NCBI GenBank assembly: GCA_963837515.1
Contig: CAWINT010000013.1
Span: 124,001-188,000 of the forward strand
Length of the DNA: 64,000 nucleotides
DNA from: RYN-230 sp963837515
Lineage (GTDB): Bacteria > Actinomycetota > Actinomycetes > Streptosporangiales > Streptosporangiaceae
Reading direction: 5' to 3'
The translations under genes and the position numbers were made by a program. Shown one piece after another: positions 1-8,368 of this stretch; the first letter of the stretch is position 1, and the number at the start of each line of letters is the position of its first letter. Under the pieces are notes generated by a model. It did no database searches. It worked only from the letters and a program-made list of their open reading frames with translations, and was not told the DNA's origin.

Positions 1-2
1 CC

Positions 3-1079
3 ACTGCCCGCGAGGCTGCTGAGGCAGGTAAGCATGGCGGTGCTGGCGACACCGTCGCGGTGGCCCGCAAACTGGCGCGCGAGGGCCAGTGCGCGCACGT
101 GCACTACCCAGACCCGGTGGGCCTGAAAGGTGACCAGCTCAACCACGCGGCGGCCTGCTGCGCGGGAATGCTCCCGGATGGCCTGCCGTCCTCGCGGGCG
201 TTTTTGGTGTGCTACGACGCGGACTCCCGGCCCCCGCCTGGCTCGCTGGGCTGCTTCGCGCAGTCCATCAGCAATAACCCCGGGGCGGATGTCTTCCATC
301 AGTCCTCCCGGTTCGAGCTCCGGCCAGTGCATAGGCCACCCGGTGGTCTGCGGAAGGTGGGCATGGCAGTGTGCGGGGCTGGTGCGCTGCGTGCGAACAG
401 GTTCGTGCTGGGGTATGAGATTCCCCGGCTGCTCAACCGGTCAGCCCAGGTCAGCGCGGTGAGGCGGGCGCTGTGCTCGGGCGTGTACGCGCACGTGACC
501 GGCCATGGGCTGTGCATCAGGCTTTCCCTGCTGCAGAAGCTGCCTTTCCCGGCCCGCTCCCCCCTTGAGGACATGCACTACAGCTTCATTCTTGGCTCAC
601 GCGCCGTGCCGATGCTCGCCGTATCCAGCCTGGACACCGCGGAGGTGCCTGGCACCGTGACCACACAGGTTCGGCAGGCGGCCCGCTGGTTTTTCGGCCC
701 GGCCCGGTTCGCCCGCTATCTGAAAGACCCGGCGACCCGCCCCGGCTGGCGCGCCAGGATGATGGCCCTCTCGGCATTCGGATCGGCGGCTGAATGGATC
801 GGCTGCCTCATCGTCCCCACCCTCGTGTGCGTGCTGATCGCCACCGGCAGCCCCGCGGTGCGGATCGCGGCAGCGTGTTTCGCTGCCGTCTGCCTGGTGC
901 AGGCGGTCCTGACCGAACTCTGGCTCGGGACCGCCAGCCAGTTCCGGGTACGGCTCGCCCGTGTAGCGCTCCTCCCGGTGGCCTGCATGGTGCACGGCGC
1001 GGGGGGTCTGCTGGGGTGGGCTCAGCTGCTGGGCGGAGGGTCCGGCGCGGGGAAAACCGAACGCGGCCCCCGGGCATGA
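3..1079 (+). CDS. GT2-family glycosyltransferase, membrane-anchored (5' partial)
   Basis: The frame is open to the window edge, so the N-terminus lies upstream; a GTG at 60 is internal. The product resembles processive family-2 glycosyltransferases: a YDADS metal-binding DxD motif, an acidic EDM motif and a QAARW motif (the Q-x-x-R-W acceptor signature) occur in the right order. After it come at least two hydrophobic segments (from about position 790 on), so it is probably an inner-membrane enzyme transferring sugar from a nucleotide sugar to a lipid or growing polymer. The stop overlaps the start of the next gene by four bases (ATGA), indicating translational coupling to a kinase-like gene. 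Donor and acceptor cannot be predicted. Confidence 0.75.
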   Translation, partial: TAREAAEAGKHGGAGDTVAVARKLAREGQCAHVHYPDPVGLKGDQLNHAAACCAGMLPDGLPSSRAFLVCYDADSRPPPGSLGCFAQSISNNPGADVFHQSSRFELRPVHRPPGGLRKVGMAVCGAGALRANRFVLGYEIPRLLNRSAQVSAVRRALCSGVYAHVTGHGLCIRLSLLQKLPFPARSPLEDMHYSFILGSRAVPMLAVSSLDTAEVPGTVTTQVRQAARWFFGPARFARYLKDPATRPGWRARMMALSAFGSAAEWIGCLIVPTLVCVLIATGSPAVRIAAACFAAVCLVQAVLTELWLGTASQFRVRLARVALLPVACMVHGAGGLLGWAQLLGGGSGAGKTERGPRA

Positions 1080-1708
1080 CCGGCCAGCCGTACGTGGCGC
1101 TGGAAGGACCTTGCTGCGCGGGCAAAACCACCCTGGGCCGCCTTCTGGTGCAGGCCCTGCGCGACCTGAGGGTGGTGTTCGTCCCGTGCTACGCAGACCA
1201 CGCCGGCGGAGGCCGGTTCCTGCCCCGCCAGGAAGCAGCCTCGATACCCGAACGCGAACACGCGCTGCACCAGATCCTGGCTATCGAGGCCCAGCGGATG
1301 GCGTTCGTGCCCACCGGGTGCGATCTGATCCTGGCCGACCGGAGCGTGCACACGCTGCTCGCCAACTCCTACGCCCTGCAGCGCAAGACCGGAACCGGCT
1401 TCCTGGCCCCCTCGCTGCGGCTGCTCCACAGCTCGCCCATCCCCGCTTGGCCCGACCTGGTGCTGTACCTGGATGTGCCACAAGACACCATCCACCGCCG
1501 CAACCAGGGCAAATTCCCGCCCGGCAGCATCTACACCGACCCGGCGTTCAACGCGGCGATCCGGCGGTACTTCCGGCGACTCGCCGGCAGGAAACCACCG
1601 CGCGTCGCGTGGCTGGATGCCACGCTAGACCTGCCGGAACTGACGCACCTCGCGGCGGCGGACATCCGGCAGGCCACAGCGTTGCGCACCAGCGGGGGAG
1701 CCGTATGA
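1076..1708 (+). CDS. thymidylate kinase-like P-loop kinase
   Basis: 210 residues. The N-terminus carries a Walker A loop, GPCCAGKTT (residues 11-19). Further on are ADRS, the position where thymidylate kinases have DRY/DRS, and an arginine-rich lid-like stretch RRNQGKF. Family members phosphorylate dTMP or another nucleotide; the divergent core suggests a different substrate rather than the housekeeping Tmk. The ATG at 1076 is chosen because it overlaps the upstream stop as ATGA, and the gene overlaps the HAD gene downstream the same way. The context suggests a three-enzyme pathway with the glycosyltransferase, perhaps supplying or recycling a nucleotide-linked intermediate (inference). Confidence 0.72.
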   Translation: MTGQPYVALEGPCCAGKTTLGRLLVQALRDLRVVFVPCYADHAGGGRFLPRQEAASIPEREHALHQILAIEAQRMAFVPTGCDLILADRSVHTLLANSYALQRKTGTGFLAPSLRLLHSSPIPAWPDLVLYLDVPQDTIHRRNQGKFPPGSIYTDPAFNAAIRRYFRRLAGRKPPRVAWLDATLDLPELTHLAAADIRQATALRTSGGAV

Positions 1709-2439
1709 AGCAGGTGCCGCTAGCCGGGCGGGTCATCTTCTCCGACTGGCATGGCGTCCTGTCCCGCGACCCCTTCTGGACCTCGATCCGCAACAGCGCC
1801 ACCCACCCGCTGCATGCCCAGCTCGAAGCGGGCATGGCCGGTGTGTTCGCCCGTGAACGGAACACCGCCAACGAGTGGATGAAGGGCCTGCTGTCCTCCG
1901 ACCAGGTCATAACCGAAATGGGCATCCAGCTCGACGGCCGGTTCCGCGACGACTTCCTGGCCCGCCGCCTGGACCTGGACTGCGCGAAGATGAAGGTCAA
2001 CGTCGAACTGTTTGAGCTACTGCGCCACCTGCGCGCCGAAGCCATGGTCGTGATCGCCACCGACAACATGGACTGCTTCGCCCGGGCCTTCGAGCACGCC
2101 CGCAACCGCAGGGCCCACCGGAAGAAGGCGCGCGAAACTTTAGCGGACTGGGCCGTCATCTGCGACGACATCATCTGCTCCAGCCAGGCCGGAGCGCTGA
2201 AAAGCGAAGACCCCCAAACGTTCTTCGGACCCTGGCTGACCGCCCACGGCGTCGGCTTCACCGACGCCGTGCTCATCGACGACCGCGCCGACAACTGCGC
2301 CACATTCACCGCCCAAGGCGGCACCGCCATCCAGTGGAAGATGGGCACCAGCACGATCACCGACCTAGCGGCCCAGCTCAGGCAATGGCTAGACACAGCC
2401 CCGCGGATTGTGGCCAGCTCAGCACCAATGCCCCGTTAA
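1705..2439 (+). CDS. HAD-like hydrolase/phosphatase family protein
   Basis: 244 residues. HAD motif I is SDWHGVLS: the nucleophile Asp is present (D14), but the usual second Asp is His (H16). A motif III lysine can be read in GALKSED, and motif IV is LIDDRADN with the paired Asp. The acid/base Asp of motif I protonates the leaving group in most HAD phosphatases, so the H16 variant may act on an unusual substrate or have lost phosphatase activity. Start ATG overlaps the preceding stop (ATGA), making this the third gene of a coupled operon. It ends two bases from the end of the convergent XRE gene. Confidence 0.7.
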   Translation: MKQVPLAGRVIFSDWHGVLSRDPFWTSIRNSATHPLHAQLEAGMAGVFARERNTANEWMKGLLSSDQVITEMGIQLDGRFRDDFLARRLDLDCAKMKVNVELFELLRHLRAEAMVVIATDNMDCFARAFEHARNRRAHRKKARETLADWAVICDDIICSSQAGALKSEDPQTFFGPWLTAHGVGFTDAVLIDDRADNCATFTAQGGTAIQWKMGTSTITDLAAQLRQWLDTAPRIVASSAPMPR

Positions 2440-2440
2440 C

Positions 2441-2767
2441 CTACGGGCCTGCCGCGCTGTCAGGAGTTGGCCGCTCGGCAGACGCTAGCCCGCGCCGGTC
2501 ACATGCCAGCCGCTGCCGCTCCACCGCAGGCCACAACCCGGCCAGCAAGCCACCCGTCTGCAGCGCCACATCGCACTGTGTGGCCAGATACCAGCTCGGC
2601 CACCGCTCGGCTTTCTCCACCTTGGCCACCAACTCCTGGCTATGCCAGATCAGCCCGGCAAGCCCGCGCTGCGTCAGCCCGCGCGCCAGCCGCCAGCGGC
2701 GTAACTCAGCACCAAAGCGATCACGCACGGAGGCCTCAGGTGTCAGATCACGGGGCCGTCTTCCCAT
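2441..2767 (-). CDS. XRE-family helix-turn-helix protein
   Basis: 108 residues. Residues about 18-70 form an XRE/Cro-type helix-turn-helix (FGAELRRWRLARGLTQ followed by GLAGLIWHSQELVAKVEKAER), the N-terminal module of many actinomycete regulators. No partner domain follows; the C-terminal 40 residues look unstructured. It lies alone between a convergent operon and the end of the GNAT gene. It is probably a DNA-binding regulator whose target is unknown. Confidence 0.65.
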   Translation of the reverse strand: MGRRPRDLTPEASVRDRFGAELRRWRLARGLTQRGLAGLIWHSQELVAKVEKAERWPSWYLATQCDVALQTGGLLAGLWPAVERQRLACDRRGLASAERPTPDSAAGP

Positions 2768-2934
2768 CCCGAATCCCGCTGGGTTTCCGCAGCCCGGTTC
2801 TCACTTCGGCTCGTCTCCATCGCACTTCGAGTTACCTGGCGGCTCTACCCAGTGCCGCTCCCAGGTGCCACCTCCCAAAAGCGGAAGCAGGTCAAGGGAT
2901 CTGCCAGCACGAGGAGGACCGTATGCGCCGCTGG

Positions 2935-3651
2935 TCATGATCTGGTCTCCGGTGCTGGACGCGGTTGGGGCAGGCTGACGTGCCGCCCGGCGCCCAGGCT
3001 GGTTGCAGACATGCCAGGCGGTTGCTGGGCTGGCCTCACCATGGGGAACATGGGTGGTCCGCTGTCGGGGAGGTAGAACAGGCCGCTGGGCAGGTAGCCG
3101 TGGCGGCGGTAGAGCTGGCGGCTGCGCCACTGAGCAGCCTCCAGATAGGCAGGCTGGTTCACGTCCTGGTCGAGGAGCTGGTGGTAGGCGCGCAGCAGCG
3201 CGCTGCCCGTGCCGCGCCCTTGCCGGGTGGGGTGGACGGCCAGGATCGCCAGATGATGGTGGGCGAAGCTGGCCGGGTGGTGGCGTTCCAGGGTGGCGTC
3301 GAAGGCGGTGAACCGGCCAGCCCACGGGCCGGTGACGTCGGCTAGCCGGGCCGCGTAATCCTTGGGCGGGCTGGCGCCCTCGGCGCTGATGGGGAGCCAC
3401 AGCGCGGCGGCGGATCGGTCCGGTGTGGTGTGCACGGTACCGGTGGCCAGGGCGTGCTCAACCAGGATGCGGAAGTAGCTGGGCAGGATGTCGCGGCGGG
3501 CGGCAGGGTCGGTGATCAGCCACTGCGACTGGGGCAGGTCATGGAAGGCGTCGGCGATGACCTGGCTGAGCGCAGCCGCGTCCGCCGGGGTCGCGGTGAC
3601 GATGTCATGCTGCGGGCGGCGCCGGGGCAGCAGCCCGCCGTTCCCCGGCAT
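2935..3651 (-). CDS. GNAT-family N-acetyltransferase
   Basis: 238 residues. The acetyl-CoA binding motif A is clear: LAVHPTRQGRGTGSALL (Q-x-x-G-x-G/T). It is followed by the motif B region AYLEAAQWRSRQLYRRHGY, typical of GNAT enzymes acting on small molecules. The start ATG directly follows the stop of the APC permease (TGA then ATG, no gap), so the two are translationally coupled. This suggests the enzyme modifies the compound moved by the permease, or simply shares its regulation (inference). The last 30 residues are low complexity. Confidence 0.78.
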   Translation of the reverse strand: MPGNGGLLPRRRPQHDIVTATPADAAALSQVIADAFHDLPQSQWLITDPAARRDILPSYFRILVEHALATGTVHTTPDRSAAALWLPISAEGASPPKDYAARLADVTGPWAGRFTAFDATLERHHPASFAHHHLAILAVHPTRQGRGTGSALLRAYHQLLDQDVNQPAYLEAAQWRSRQLYRRHGYLPSGLFYLPDSGPPMFPMVRPAQQPPGMSATSLGAGRHVSLPQPRPAPETRS

Positions 3652-5154
3652 TCATGCCTGGCTCCTGTCGGCGGCTGGTGTGAGCTGGCCGGCGATGGCG
3701 TGCGGGCCGAGCCCGATCGCCTGGTAGATGTCCGGGCGGCGGTCATGGAGGACCACGGCCCACACCACGCCGATCACCGCCAGCGCCAGATAGGAGCCGG
3801 GCAGGATCCACGCCGCTGGGCGGCCTGGCGGGACGCCGAGCAGGGTGGCGTAGTTGCGGGTGGCCAGCACGTCGATCACGCCGAGCAGGACCGCGGCCAC
3901 CGCGGGGGCGATCAGCCGCCGCCAGGCGGTTTCCCCGCGCGGGTCGCGGGCGAAGAACACCACGATCGCCACAGCCGTGGCCGTGAGAAGCAGGAGCACA
4001 CCGTAACCGCCCGAGGTGCCCAGCCAAAAAAACATCCTCGTCATCGGATCCTGGCCGGTCACCGCGTAGATCCCGATGACCACCACGGCGGTGAAGCTCT
4101 GGGCCAGGGAGGCGGTCTTGGGTATGTTGTTGGCCCCGGTGCGGCCGAACGCGGCGGGCAGCACGTTCTCCCGCCCAAGAGCGAACGCATACCGCCACGT
4201 CGAGTTGTGGAACGAAAGCGCGGCGGCGAACAGGCTGGTCATGAAAAGCACCTGCGCGACCTGGCCCAGCATGCTGCTGCCGCCGAGCCCGAACAACAGG
4301 CCGGGGCCTTGTTTGGCGGCCGCTCCGAAGATGCGGCTGGTGCCGGTGTGGGCGGCCATGGCCCAGGACGCGGCGGCGTAGATGACCGCGATCATGCCCA
4401 GCGCGGTGTAGGTGGCCACCGGGACCGTCCGGTGCGTGTTCTTCGCCTCCTCGCCCAGCACCGGGGCCTGCTCAAACCCCACGAAACCGAGCACGGCGAT
4501 CACGGCCAGCACCCCGAACGTACCGAACCCGGCCGAGGTCAGCGCTGAAGGAGACAGGGTGGCAAAGCTCAACTGTCCGCGCGCCGGATGGGCCAGCCCC
4601 AGCGCGGTCTCCGCGATGATGACCAGCAGTTCGGCACACAGCAGGACCCCAAGGACCCGGCCGGTGACGTCAACCCGCAACACGCCGAGGATGGTGATGA
4701 CGGCCCACGCCCCGAGCGCCCACGCCCACCACTGGGCGTGAACATGCAGGTAGGTGGCGCCCTCAGCAGCGGCGGCCGGGCCGAGCGCACCGTACAGGCC
4801 GATTTGCAGCATTGAATAGGCCAGCAGCGCGACCAGCGCGGCCGGGACGCCGAAGGTACGGCCCAGCCCGTAGGAGATGAACGCGTAACAGGCACCGGCG
4901 TTGCGGATGTGCCGAGCCATGGTCACATACCCAGTGGCGAAGATGGCCAGGATCACCGCGACGACCACGAACGCGGCCGGGATCCCGGTTAACCCGGTCG
5001 TCGCGTACGCGGTTGGGATGACTCCGGCGGCGACGGTGAGCGGGGCAACGCCGGCCAGGACGAAGAACAGCACGGCGGGCACGCCGAGCCGATCCTTGGC
5101 CAGGGACTGCGACACCCTACCCGGCTTGGGTTGGGCGTTTCGGGTTCTGGGCAT
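3652..5154 (-). CDS. APC-superfamily amino acid/polyamine permease
   Basis: 500 residues with about 12 hydrophobic segments, starting with FFVLAGVAPLTVAAGVIPTA. This is the normal length and pattern for the amino acid-polyamine-organocation superfamily; GFVGFEQAPVLGEEAKN matches the conserved segment G-F-E-x-x-A-x-x-x-E-E-x-x-N. It would import amino acids or amines by proton symport or exchange. A strong ribosome site, GTGGAGG, lies seven bases before the ATG. It is preceded 16 bases upstream by the composite HTH gene and followed immediately by the GNAT gene. Substrate cannot be assigned. Confidence 0.85.
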   Translation of the reverse strand: MPRTRNAQPKPGRVSQSLAKDRLGVPAVLFFVLAGVAPLTVAAGVIPTAYATTGLTGIPAAFVVVAVILAIFATGYVTMARHIRNAGACYAFISYGLGRTFGVPAALVALLAYSMLQIGLYGALGPAAAAEGATYLHVHAQWWAWALGAWAVITILGVLRVDVTGRVLGVLLCAELLVIIAETALGLAHPARGQLSFATLSPSALTSAGFGTFGVLAVIAVLGFVGFEQAPVLGEEAKNTHRTVPVATYTALGMIAVIYAAASWAMAAHTGTSRIFGAAAKQGPGLLFGLGGSSMLGQVAQVLFMTSLFAAALSFHNSTWRYAFALGRENVLPAAFGRTGANNIPKTASLAQSFTAVVVIGIYAVTGQDPMTRMFFWLGTSGGYGVLLLLTATAVAIVVFFARDPRGETAWRRLIAPAVAAVLLGVIDVLATRNYATLLGVPPGRPAAWILPGSYLALAVIGVVWAVVLHDRRPDIYQAIGLGPHAIAGQLTPAADRSQA

Positions 5155-5170
5155 CAGGTACCTCCACAGT

Positions 5171-6010
5171 TCAGGGAATGGGCTGGATAGGGACTAGGGA
5201 ATCGGTTGCTGGGCGGCCTGTCGCGATTGCCTGGGGTGAGGTGGGGTAGCGACGGTGGCCGCCGGGGGTGCGGATAGCCGGCAGCTGCCCACTGTCCGCG
5301 GACCGGGCGAGCGATCCGGTGCTCAGGCCATGGGCGGTGGCCGCCGCTGCTGGCCTGAGCAGGTCTTCCTGCTGGCCGCTGGTGGCACCGTGGCCAGCCA
5401 GGTAGGCGCGGGCCGCATCGGCCGGGATGCGTATGGGGTGGCGGGTGGGGTCGGTTTCCAGGTCGCCGCTGCGGATGGCGCGGTAGACCGTATCGGGGCA
5501 GACGTGCAGCAGCCGGGCCATCTGGGCCACCGTCACATTCGTCACGGTGGCCAGGTCAATGGGCCCGGCGTGCCGGGCCACCGCAGCCCGGTAGGCCCGG
5601 GTCAGGCCCATCCGCCCAGCAGCCACCACATCGGCCAGATCCGGTGCCAGGCGCAAGATGGTGCGGGTCTCGCAGATCCGGTTCTCCGGCAGGCCCGTCT
5701 GGCGGGCGATCTCAGCACCGCTAGCAGCCGAGCCCGCCAGCTCGCGCACAGCCACCACCACCGCCTGCGAGGTAACCGGGGCGGCCACGGAGCCGACGGT
5801 GCTGTGCAGGGCAGGCATGCCACTCAGATCAGCCCTGCCACGCAGCGCGCCAGCGTGGCCGCCGCCGGGGACGTCCTGGCACCCCTTACGGGGGCCGTCT
5901 GCTGGCGTGGGTGAATTGCCTGGTAACGGCGCGGGCACAAACACCGGCCCCGTCTGCCCGGGCGCTGCGGCTTCATCCGGGCAACCACCAGTCCGCTGGG
6001 CTGTGCGCAT
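5171..6010 (-). CDS. multi-HTH DNA-binding protein (ParB/KorB-like plus two excisionase/MerR-like helices)
   Basis: 279 residues. The start at 6010 is supported by the ribosome site GAAGGAGA, nine bases upstream; an internal ATG at 5818 has none. After a proline-rich leader, residues about 80-150 resemble the KorB/ParB helix-turn-helix (GAEIARQTGLPENRI followed by LAPDLADVVAAGRMGLTRAY). Then come an excisionase-type motif (VAQMARLLHVCPDTVYRAIRS) and a MerR-like recognition element (ARSADSGQLPAIRTPGGHRRY). Three DNA-binding modules in one small protein is unusual. It is the gene immediately upstream of the permease and may regulate the operon. Family assignment is by motif only. Confidence 0.6.
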   Translation of the reverse strand: MRTAQRTGGCPDEAAAPGQTGPVFVPAPLPGNSPTPADGPRKGCQDVPGGGHAGALRGRADLSGMPALHSTVGSVAAPVTSQAVVVAVRELAGSAASGAEIARQTGLPENRICETRTILRLAPDLADVVAAGRMGLTRAYRAAVARHAGPIDLATVTNVTVAQMARLLHVCPDTVYRAIRSGDLETDPTRHPIRIPADAARAYLAGHGATSGQQEDLLRPAAAATAHGLSTGSLARSADSGQLPAIRTPGGHRRYPTSPQAIATGRPATDSLVPIQPIP

Positions 6011-6066
6011 CGCTGGCTTTCTCCTTCACACACTGCTGGGATCGGATAGAGGGCTGTGCGGGGCAA

Positions 6067-6708
6067 TCACATGCGGTGGGCGAGGAGCGCGCCGTCCACC
6101 GCGGTCTGAGTGACGGTGACCAGCTCCCGCAAGCCCGGGTCGAGCTGGCGTGCTGCCTCCCGCAGCCGCTCCCGGGCTCCCGGCGGCAGGTAGAGCGTTA
6201 ACTGGTGATCCAGGCCGCAGCCGGTGGCCAGCGCGCCCAGCACGACATGCTGGACGGCGGCCGGTCCCCGGGCAGACAGCGCCGATTTCACCCGCACCAG
6301 CGGCGCGAACGCACCATCCGCGTCCACCGGCACCCACCGCTCACCCCGGCCCACCCGCCCACGGGCGCGGGTGAGGTATCCGGCGTGCTCCAGCCGGCGC
6401 GCCACATCCCGCGCCGCGGTGCCGGCCAGGAACGCCAGCCAGTCCCCGACCGGTAGGTGCTCCCGCTCGGCGGTCATCGTGCGCAGCACACTGCGGGTCA
6501 CCTCGTTATCAGGCGGCTGCGCGCCGCCGGGAATGATTAGGCCCCGCCACACCCTGATCGTCCCCGGCAAGACCAGCTCGGCCAGCAAACCTCCGGCTAA
6601 CCCCAGGCCCAGCGCGCGGGGCTGCAGATGGGGCCTGCCGGATCTCTCGTGATGGGCCAGCAGCCACAAGTCGTCGGCCAGCCGACCGGTACCTCTCAGA
6701 CCGGCCAT
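6067..6708 (-). CDS. GPP34 (GOLPH3/VPS74-like) family protein
   Basis: 213 residues, the usual length for bacterial GPP34. The N-terminal signature LADDLWLLAHHERSGRP, followed by LGLGLAGGLLAELVL, is the family hallmark. Eukaryotic relatives bind phosphatidylinositol-4-phosphate at the Golgi. In actinomycetes the family is expanded and its role is unknown, with lipid or membrane association presumed. It overlaps the ATP-binding gene by 13 bases, so the two are probably translated together. Confidence 0.82.
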   Translation of the reverse strand: MAGLRGTGRLADDLWLLAHHERSGRPHLQPRALGLGLAGGLLAELVLPGTIRVWRGLIIPGGAQPPDNEVTRSVLRTMTAEREHLPVGDWLAFLAGTAARDVARRLEHAGYLTRARGRVGRGERWVPVDADGAFAPLVRVKSALSARGPAAVQHVVLGALATGCGLDHQLTLYLPPGARERLREAARQLDPGLRELVTVTQTAVDGALLAHRM

Positions 6709-7259
6709 GCTCGCCCACCCACTGCCGGAAGGGCGCCCACCGGCACGCTAGCCATGCTCGGCCGGGCGGATGGTGGCTCGCTGGGCCTGGGCAGCCGCTG
6801 GCCGAGGACGGCAGCGACGGTGCGCCCGGAGGCGTCATCGTGCCAGTCAAGGTGCTGGGCGAGGTGAGCCGCCAGGTACAGGCCATGCCCGCTCTCCGCG
6901 GGCACGCCAGCGGGGTCGCGGATCACCGGTTCGGCGGATGACCCCTGATCGGTCACCGCGATCCGCACACCGTGCCGCCAGCGGGTGACCTGGACAATGA
7001 CCAGGCCGCCCGGCTGCCCCGAAGTTGTGTGCAGCACCGCGTTGGTGAACAGCTCAGAGAGCACGACCACCGCGTCGTCATAAAACGGTGACCCCTCCAG
7101 CAGATGAGCCACGAACCGGCGCGCTTCACCCACCTGCCCCGGTGTGCCGGGAAACGCCCGCGCCCACAACGCCAGGGCAGTCAAGAACCCCTCGCCAGCG
7201 GCGAGCTGGCAGGCTCTCTGATTACCCGGCCAGGTGGTCAGCTCATTCCCGTGACTCAT
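6696..7259 (-). CDS. RsbW-like ATP-binding regulatory protein (HATPase_c_2)
   Basis: 187 residues from the start at 7259, preferred over an upstream start at 7292 because GAGGAGA lies nine bases before it. The GHKL ATPase boxes are visible: N-box ELFTNAVLHT, G1 box DQGSS and G2 box SGHGLYLA. These single-domain proteins act as anti-sigma factors or sensor-kinase-like switches; actinomycete genomes carry dozens. No anti-anti-sigma partner is adjacent. The gene heads the minus-strand operon running to the GNAT gene at 2935. Confidence 0.78.
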   Translation of the reverse strand: MSHGNELTTWPGNQRACQLAAGEGFLTALALWARAFPGTPGQVGEARRFVAHLLEGSPFYDDAVVVLSELFTNAVLHTTSGQPGGLVIVQVTRWRHGVRIAVTDQGSSAEPVIRDPAGVPAESGHGLYLAAHLAQHLDWHDDASGRTVAAVLGQRLPRPSEPPSARPSMASVPVGALPAVGGRAWPV

Positions 7260-7332
7260 CCGAGCCAATCTCCTCGATGTGCAGTTACGCACGGATATGC
7301 AGTGTCAAGACGACGATGCTCTCAGCGCGCAG

Positions 7333-8134
7333 TCATGGCTTTTCCCCGACGCCGCAATATCCCCACCGGGTCCCGCCCCGAATGGGGTATTCCCCGGTTG
7401 GCCTCCAATGCGACAGGAAACCACGCCGGGGTCTACTAGCTCCAAGCCGTCAAAGAACCGCGCGATTTCCGTACGTGAACGCATGCTGAGTTGCGCGCTG
7501 GCGGTGACCTGAGGACCGCTGATGCCGGTGAACACTCCCGGTTCCCGGCCATCATCGCAGGCATGCGAGAGCGCGGAAAGCTTCCCGGGCTTAGTGCGTC
7601 CCGGAACGTGGCTACCGCCTCGTACGGGCTGTCGCCCGGTGGGATGAGGTCCAAGACGAGGGTCATGAGCAGAGCTACCGGGCGCGATAAATCGATGAAC
7701 GCCCCGAGGCCCGGATGAGACAGAACGCGCTCGGGATCCCGAAGATCGCCGCAGAGGGTAGTCACCGCCGGGAGGCCATGCAGGAGCGACCTGCTGTGCT
7801 CAACCGCGACGGCATCATTATCGATATATACGACGCGCGCATCAGAGTGGCGCTGTTGTGCCAGTTGATGCACATTCCCTTGCGTCGGCAGGCCAGACCC
7901 GATATCTACGAACTGGCTTATACCCTGTTCCGCGACAAGGAATGGAATGACCCGCTTGAGGAACTCGCGGTACTCCAGCGCCACAAGCGGCACGTCCGGC
8001 GTTGCGCCGAGTATCCGTCGTGCGGCTTCCCGGTCCGCCGCATAGTTGTCCTTGCCGCCCAAGTAGTAGTCGAATATCCGCGCGGCATTAGGTGTGACGA
8101 AGTCAACTGGTTCCGGTGCCACATGATCCGTCAT
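7333..8134 (-). pseudogene. DUF574 (Methyltransf_19) SAM-dependent methyltransferase, two frameshifts
   Basis: Residues from MTDHVAPEPVDF onward match the DUF574 methyltransferase family: ARIFDYYLGGKDNYAADR is the signature, and VDIGSGLPTQGN is the SAM-binding loop. The frame is lost after FRDALSPGSF, near 7580. It resumes in another frame as LSHACDD and RSRTEIARFFDGLELVDPGVV. A second break near 7415 restores the expected tail, HWRPTGEYPIRGGTRW then YCGVGEKP and a stop at 7333. Each break is repaired by one added base (CGCAT to CGCCAT at the second). It is either a dead gene or two read errors; the protein text itself is well conserved. Confidence 0.75.
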
Positions 8135-8368
8135 GGCCACATCCACCTTTTGGTGAACTGCTGCACCCGGCCTGCCGCCGCCGTTGCTCATCGCTTTCTG
8201 GCCTTCTTCCCGTTGCGGACGTTCGCGTTTCCCAGCGAACCCGGAACACGCTGTGGCTAACAGCGCGCGGAAGAGGCAGGCATGTGGCACAGATGTTGCA
8301 TCCACGTCCCCGACCTAACCCCCAGCGCCATGAACGACTACCTTGTGAGTAACCACGGAGGACAGAAC

